The translations under genes and the position numbers were made by a program. Source: Cycas panzhihuaensis (lineage: Eukaryota > Cycadophyta). From it: a stretch of DNA of 64,000 nt. Below the pieces are notes generated by a model, which saw only the letters and a list, made by a program, of their open reading frames with translations, made no database searches and was not told the origin of the DNA. The stretch spans positions 169,887,741 through 169,951,740 of the forward strand of contig CM041465.1 of the NCBI GenBank assembly GCA_023213395.1, read 5' to 3'. This document shows, piece by piece, positions 58,850 to 64,000 of the stretch (position 1 is its first letter; the number at the start of each line of letters is the position of its first letter).

Positions 58850-61311
58850 TGTTTCCCGGCCGGGAATGGATATAGATAGGTCGACTTAGGTAGGCTTGAG
58901 TATACTTCTTCCTTTTCACTCGTACTATTTCTTTGGAAAGGTTGACAGAAGTGTTGCCTCATTGCATGATTGCTTGCTTCATTTGTATGATCACTTTGCA
59001 TTTGTTACCTATTCATGTTGCTTGTTGTATTGTGAGCCTATGACAACCCAACAAGACCTACCTTTCCACAAGGTAGGCATCCCCATGGCACTTTATGACC
59101 CTCCGCACTGTCTCCATACTGCCTTGAGTTTTTTTTAGTTTGTATGACCCGTTTATGCCTCGACTTTGAGCTCCTAGCACCTCGTTTCTGGGACCTTTAT
59201 CCATTGATGCTTAGCTTGCCTCTATCCACATGCATTCTAAACTGTCTCAGCCACCTAGACAGGAGGGCCAGCCCCTCCCAAGCCTACCACATCACCTCCC
59301 AAAGCTCCCAGAACCTAGATTTTTGCCATTCTAGCTTTCTGGTCCCACACCGCTATAAACTTAGCGGTACCACAAAGTTTACCGCGATGCGACTGTTGTC
59401 AGTTATTTTTTAAAAACCGCTGTGGTAATTCTCGCGTTTCCCGTAGAACCACCACATGGCCTTGCATCCACCTCAGCCCTATTCACACTCTATTCACTCA
59501 CTTAGGGCTGGGATGGGTATAAGTATCCAAACCCTCGTCATTTTGAGGTCTTTTTAAATCATTTTTTGCTCTCCAAGATAACCATTTCCTGTTGCAACTT
59601 TTGCTCTTCTTCTCTTTCTGCTATAGGTCTACTTGTAGGCCTGCGTTTCCTGCAACTCTAGGCCAAGATCTACTTATAACTACCTTCCTCCATGATGGAA
59701 AGCCTCTCTCTAGGTGTTATCAAGTGATCTTGGTGTTGTTCTTCTCCAACTCGCCCAGCAAGAGTCTCTTTCAGCTATTCCTTGGGATTTCTCCTACAAA
59801 CCCTTGCATGGATCTTCTTTTCCACTGGTTGCAGGCCCATACCTACCCTATATTAGCCTAGTAGGTCTTCCAAACCTCTTTTCTCTAGATTTATGGTAAG
59901 TTATCTCCATGTTGGACCTATTTCTTACCTTGTTTGCCTATTTCCTTTAAGTTTAAACATAGCAAAGCTTGTTTTCATTGTGGTTGGTTTGTTGCTTGTA
60001 GGCTTCTACCTTCCCTCCATTAGTTTTCCTTAAGGGAGCAGTAAGGGAAGAAGCATAAGGTTGGGTGAAGAGAGTAAGGCGGGGCAACCCCCCATTCAGT
60101 CCTTCTCTCCAAGGGCAATCCCCTTCCCACATTTTCTTCTCTTACTCCATGTTTCTCTTGGGTTAATCAGGAGTTGGTGAGCCCTAGGTCTGCCTTTCGA
60201 TTATCAGTGTCGACCACTTCTTTGCATTGATTCTAGGCCTACACACCTCTTGTTTGGACCCTCATAGTGTCCCTTGTATTGTTGGGTATCCCTTGATAAC
60301 ATTGGCAAGGGTTTGTGCACCAGATTGTTGCCCATAACAACTCCGTGTCTTGCATACCTCCCAAACACTTTGTCACTTCTTTCCTTATATCTCTTAGCTA
60401 TCCTTAGTTGCCTTTGCCCTTATTTTATTATGCTGAGAGTTGTGTGGAGAACCTAGTGGAGTGTTAGCCATCCTTAGGCTTCCCTTCACTCCATTTTTCT
60501 TGACATACATGCTTATTTGAGGGAGGATTTTGGAGCTTGTTGTAGCAGTTATTTTTTTTAACATTTTAACACAAATATTATACATATATACTTGCATATA
60601 TATAGCTTGTTTTTATAGCCCCTTCTCGAAAGGGATAATCCCCTATGTATGCAGGTTTGCGTGGCACTTTCTCCTAAAGGTATAATGTATCTAGATTCAG
60701 TTAAGATCCACCATTTTTCCATTGCTTTTGCTTTCTTCCATTCTGCTTTTTCTTTTCACAAAGGGAAAGGTAACGAAGCCCCCATCGTTCACGTCAAGAC
60801 TTGGTTATGCATCTGTGGATTGACGTAAGGATGTGCATTATACGTAGGTGAGGTCTCCCATCGACCGCTACATCTTTTGGGTACGTACATCCTTCCTTTA
60901 GCTATCATTTCCCTTTATTACTTTTGTTTAGGATCTATGTACTAGCTAAGTAGGTCATATAAAAGTAAGAAGGGTAAACATTATCTTTTATTTGCACTTG
61001 CATACTTGCATATCATATACTCAACCCCCATAGGAAAAGGACGTTATAGGAAACTTACTCTCCCTTTCCCTTTTCCTACAAAGCCTACCTTACCTTTTCG
61101 ATTCATTCCTTTTGATATTGTTTGCTTGCATGCGTGACACCTATCCCCGTTTCCTTTTTCGTTTGTCCTTTGAATTGTTTAAGGAAACTTTAGTTTAATT
61201 GTCTCTTTCCTTTTCTCTCTCTCCTCCTCTTAGCCTTATTTGCTTAGTCAAATAACTAAGAGGAACCTGGCTACATCATAGGCTATTGCCTACCATATCC
61301 CTATCTGTTTC
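58850..61311 (+). repeat. 3' LTR of B, truncated by E
   Basis: Starts TGTTTCCCGGCCGGGAATGG. It has a GGTACC palindrome at 59351-59391 and TATAAG at 59518-59523. It follows the 5' LTR up to CTATCTGTTTC, and element E then interrupts. About 2.46 of 2.8 kb are present. Confidence 0.9.
59351..59391 (+). repeat. GGTACC-type palindrome, 3' LTR of B
   Basis: TAAACTTAGCGGTACCAC followed by AAAGTTTACCGCG; arms TAAACTT and AAGTTTA. Confidence 0.6.
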
Positions 61312-62368
61312 TGATCTGAATTTGAATGGGAAAGTGAAGACTTAAACCAATTGAAATAAATCTAGAATAATTTACAATAATATTACATAAAATTAAAGAT
61401 ATTATGAATTTTCTTACAAAACTCCTTTTGTTTGTGCTCTATTGAGCATGCAAAGGACCCTCTGACAATTTGGGAGAGAGAAACTGAGTGCTGGGCACTC
61501 CTTGAGCTGCTACACGTTCTTTGAAACCTCCATCTTTGAAGTTTGCATTAAAGTTTTGGTTGCCGATAACCAAAAACCTATTTTCTTGGTGAAGAAATCT
61601 TGCTAGCATTTCTTTCTTGGACTGCTACTACTGCTATCTTCTTCCCTCAGCTACAACTTCAATCTTTGGGGCTCCTTTACGATTCCCATAATGGATTTTG
61701 AGTGTTCTTCTACTGCACTTCTGTTCCTTTTCTCTCTCTACACAGATTTTCAGTTGTTGGAGCCTTTCTCTTTTTTTGGAAAGCGATTTTAAATAACTCT
61801 TCTCAAATCTTGCTCCACGTATTATGTCTGGGGTTATGACATCCTCTTTTCTCTATAGAATTTTTGTTGTTTGTGCCAAGATCTTGCCATTTTAATACCC
61901 TATAATGCGTTTTACTTTGTACAGGTTTTCTGTTTTTCCGTTTTCCAACAGATTCCAAAACGGTAAGAGAAATCTTAATAAAATTCTTTTAATTTAAAAA
62001 TTTTTCTCTTTAAACGTGTAGAGGACAGGTGTGAGGAGTTCCTCCTCGAATTTCGTGTGAAACATACTTAATTTGCACCACCAAAATCGTTGCCATTTTT
62101 ATTATTTTTCTATTCTTCACATTTCATGTAGCAGTTGTTGCACCTGTAGTAGTAGTTAATGCAGTTGTTGCACCTGTAGTAGTAGTTGCTGCACCTACAG
62201 TAGCAGTTGACGCATACATTTTTGTTATATTTTTTAAGACTTTTTAAGGCATTTTTCTATTAAATAAAGACTATTAGGCCCCTTTAAGGCATTTTTCTAC
62301 TAAAATAAAGACCATAAACATAAAAAATAAGATATTTTAAGAGTATTTAAAGATCTAAAAATGGATCA
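61312..62368 (-). repeat. 3' LTR of chromovirus E
   Basis: 1057 bp with inverted ends TGATC...GATCA. The purine tract sits immediately next to it on the minus strand. It contains a tandem minisatellite (62136-62212) and a duplicated TTTAAGGCATTTTTCTA block near 62245-62300. Confidence 0.75.
62136..62212. repeat. Minisatellite in LTR of E
   Basis: About 2.5 copies of a 30-bp unit containing GCAGTTGTTGCACCTGTAG and TAGTAGTTA, with GCACCT(G/A) spaced regularly. Confidence 0.7.
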
Positions 62369-62454
62369 GAACTCCCCTTTTTTAGGAGTTCATGGCCTCA
62401 TGAACTTTATAGTTGTAAATGAGGGAATTTGATTTTCCCTTTCTCCTTATTGTA

Positions 62455-64000
62455 CTATTTTGCTTTGCTAGGTACTTGTCCTTTTTCTGTAATTCTGAAG
62501 GACTCGATTATGCCTCTTCGAGTCTTGGTCTGCTTCCTTTGAAGAATGCAATCATTTTGCATTGGTTCCTCTTTCTCTGTTTGCAACTCCTCTAGATTTG
62601 GTAAGAGTGGAACTCCATCTTCATCTTCATCTAATATGGATGGCTCGAACATCTTCAGATTCTCAACATTCACTACAGAATACATTTTCATGAATTCTAG
62701 AAGTTCAAGCTAGAAAGCATTTTCTCCAATTTTCTACAAGATTGTAAAAGGACCATATCGTAAAGGCTTTAGCTTTTTGCCTTCACCTTGCAATCTTTTC
62801 TTACTGAGGTGTAACCAAACTCTATCTCCTTCCTTAAAGGAATGGCTGGTTCTATGTGTATCATGTCACTGTTTGTATCTCTATTGAGATTTTTTAAGCT
62901 GCTCTTCAACCTGTTGATGGATTTTTTTAATTCTTTCCAAGAATCTTTGTGCCTTTTCATCTCCTTCTTCCTCCTTTCCATTTCCTGCAGAAAATTGAGT
63001 AGAAAATTCTAGATCGAAAGGACTTGTAAACATAAATCCCAAACATACCTCAAATGGTGATTTCTGGGTTGAGCTATGGATAGCTCTATTGAATGCAAAT
63101 TGCAAGTATGGGAGACTTTCATCCCAAGTCTTAGGATGCTTGGCATTGTATCCTTGTAACAGCTGTACCAATGTCCTGTTGACAACTTTAGTCTGGCCAT
63201 CTGTTTGAGGATGAAAATCCATGCTCATCTTTAGCTTTATATCCATCATTCCCCAAAGTGTTTGCCAAAAATAACTCAAAAATCTACTGTCTCGATTTGA
63301 AATAATTGAGTTGGAAAGTCCAAAATACTTCCAAACATGCTGGAAAAATAATCTAGCTATGTCTTCTCCTGTATGTGTCTTCCTACAGGGAATTAATATC
63401 ACCATTTTACTGAACTGATCAACAATTACAAACAAATAATCCATACCATTTTTGGTTTGTAGTAGTCCTCCCAGGAAATCCATGGAGATACTCTCCCACG
63501 GTCGTGATGGAACATGAAGTGGAATGTACAATCTAAACTTCCTATTGGTCAGCTTTGATGTGCTACATAATATGCACCCTTGTACTGCTGTAGTCATATC
63601 TTGCTGTATGTTTGGCCAATACATATATCATTGCAAATTTATCAATGTCTTTCCCACTCCAAAGTGTCCTGTAACTCGAGAGGTGTGAGCTTCTCTTATC
63701 CACTTCATTCGGTCTGCATGCTTTGGAATGCAAAGCTTGTCTTGCTTGCAAAGAAGTCCATCTTTCAGCTGGAAATTAGCAACTACTTTTCCTTGCTATA
63801 GCTGCTCAAAGATAGGCTTGAATGCCTCATCTTTCAAATACAAATCAACATATTCATCATGGCAGAAAGGTTGAAATTGCATAGCTACCAACAAACTGGA
63901 AATACCTTGCTGTTGAGGAGGTTTAGACAGTAAGTCTGCAATCTTATTCGTCATTCCTTTGTTATATTTAACCACAATGTAAAACTGTTGCAAATAAGAC
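62455..64000 (-). pseudogene. pol of chromovirus E: RNase H end, integrase, chromodomain
   Basis: A single minus-strand frame from the window edge to 62455 with about six stops, for example TGA at the Arg of LQRYMYWPNI. RNase H end: VVKYNKGMTNKIADLLSKPP. Integrase: HTSRVTGHFGVGK, MYWPNIQQDM...CILC (HHCC finger), SMDFLGGL (first Asp), IISNRDSRF (family ISDRD, so the second catalytic Asp is Asn), HPQTDGQTKVVNRTL (family GQTEVVNR, so the catalytic Glu is Lys). The tail has FKEGDRVWLHLSKKRLQG, then MYSVVNVENLKMFEPS, then a weakened chromodomain (CILQRKQTKTRRGIIESFR), which steers chromoviruses to marked chromatin. Integrase would be inactive. Confidence 0.88.

Larger units (their letters stand above)
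44638..61311 (+). mobile_element. Element B: second Tat-like gypsy copy with the same cargo
   Basis: 5' LTR 44638-47425, interior 47426-58849 (11.4 kb, almost equal to A), 3' LTR from 58850, cut at 61311 by chromovirus E. It has the same gene order as A, including the antisense PMD gene and terminal RNase H. The left flank TCTAT (44633-44637) is the presumed TSD; its partner is beyond the window. B carries different frame breaks from A, so the two decayed separately after insertion. Confidence 0.9.
61312..64000 (-). mobile_element. Element E: minus-strand chromovirus (3' part)
   Basis: 3' LTR 61312-62368, purine tract (AAAAAAGGGGAG on the minus strand, within 62369-62385), then leftward-reading pol with integrase and a chromodomain-like tail. 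It is inserted into B's 3' LTR; left flank GTTTC (61307-61311) is the presumed TSD. The remainder lies beyond 64000. Confidence 0.88.

Noticed and set aside
1-64000. tRNA, rRNA, CRISPR arrays or bacterial operons
   Set aside because: None seen on either strand. The short tRNA-like matches are primer-binding sites of retroelements, and the repeats are LTRs.

Overview
This is plant nuclear DNA with no intact host gene. It is a stack of LTR retrotransposons inserted into one another, set in older A+T-rich repeat relics. The plant assignment rests on Ty1/copia and Ty3/gypsy coding regions, 10-20 kb nesting, chromovirus and Tat-type polyproteins, a plant mobile domain (PMD) gene, and a broken deoxyhypusine hydroxylase gene of plant type. 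Most stop codons inside the coding relics look like C-to-T or G-to-A changes, as expected from cytosine methylation. The species cannot be fixed; a large-genome seed plant is likely, and a gymnosperm is possible but unproven.

Left part (1-18364): a deoxyhypusine hydroxylase pseudogene fragment (213-435), two minus-strand LTRs with initiator-Met primer sites (1249-1682, 4427-4679), a decayed copia pol (4745-6858), a minus-strand gypsy relic F (7190-10565), copia element H with both LTRs (11946-15928), and minus-strand gypsy relic G (16750-18364).

Right part (18365-64000): a nest whose order can be read from split LTRs and target-site duplications (TSDs). Outer Tat-like gypsy element C starts at 18365. 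Minus-strand gag-only copia element D (21099-42378, TSD ATCTC) lies in C's 5' LTR. Gypsy element A (21250-38083, 16.8 kb, TSD ATAAT) lies in D's 3' LTR. Gypsy element B (from 44638) lies in C's gag. Minus-strand chromovirus E (from 61312) lies in B's 3' LTR and runs off the window.

A and B are related, large (2.7-2.8 kb LTRs, 11.4 kb interior) and share an unusual plan: gag-protease-RT-RNase H-integrase on the plus strand; then a gene on the opposite strand with a TATA box, a 120-bp first exon and two GT-AG introns, encoding a PMD protein; then a separate 140-codon RNase H of the second ('archaeal-type') kind just before the 3' LTR. The introns sit at the same places in both copies. Intron 2 differs by 2 nt between copies, yet splicing restores the same frame in both, which strongly supports a real antisense gene. 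This cargo module, and a GGTACC-centred palindrome shared by the LTRs and the antisense intron, are the most interesting findings. A and B also share several stop codons where C keeps a sense codon, which suggests they descend from an already defective parent that was moved in trans.
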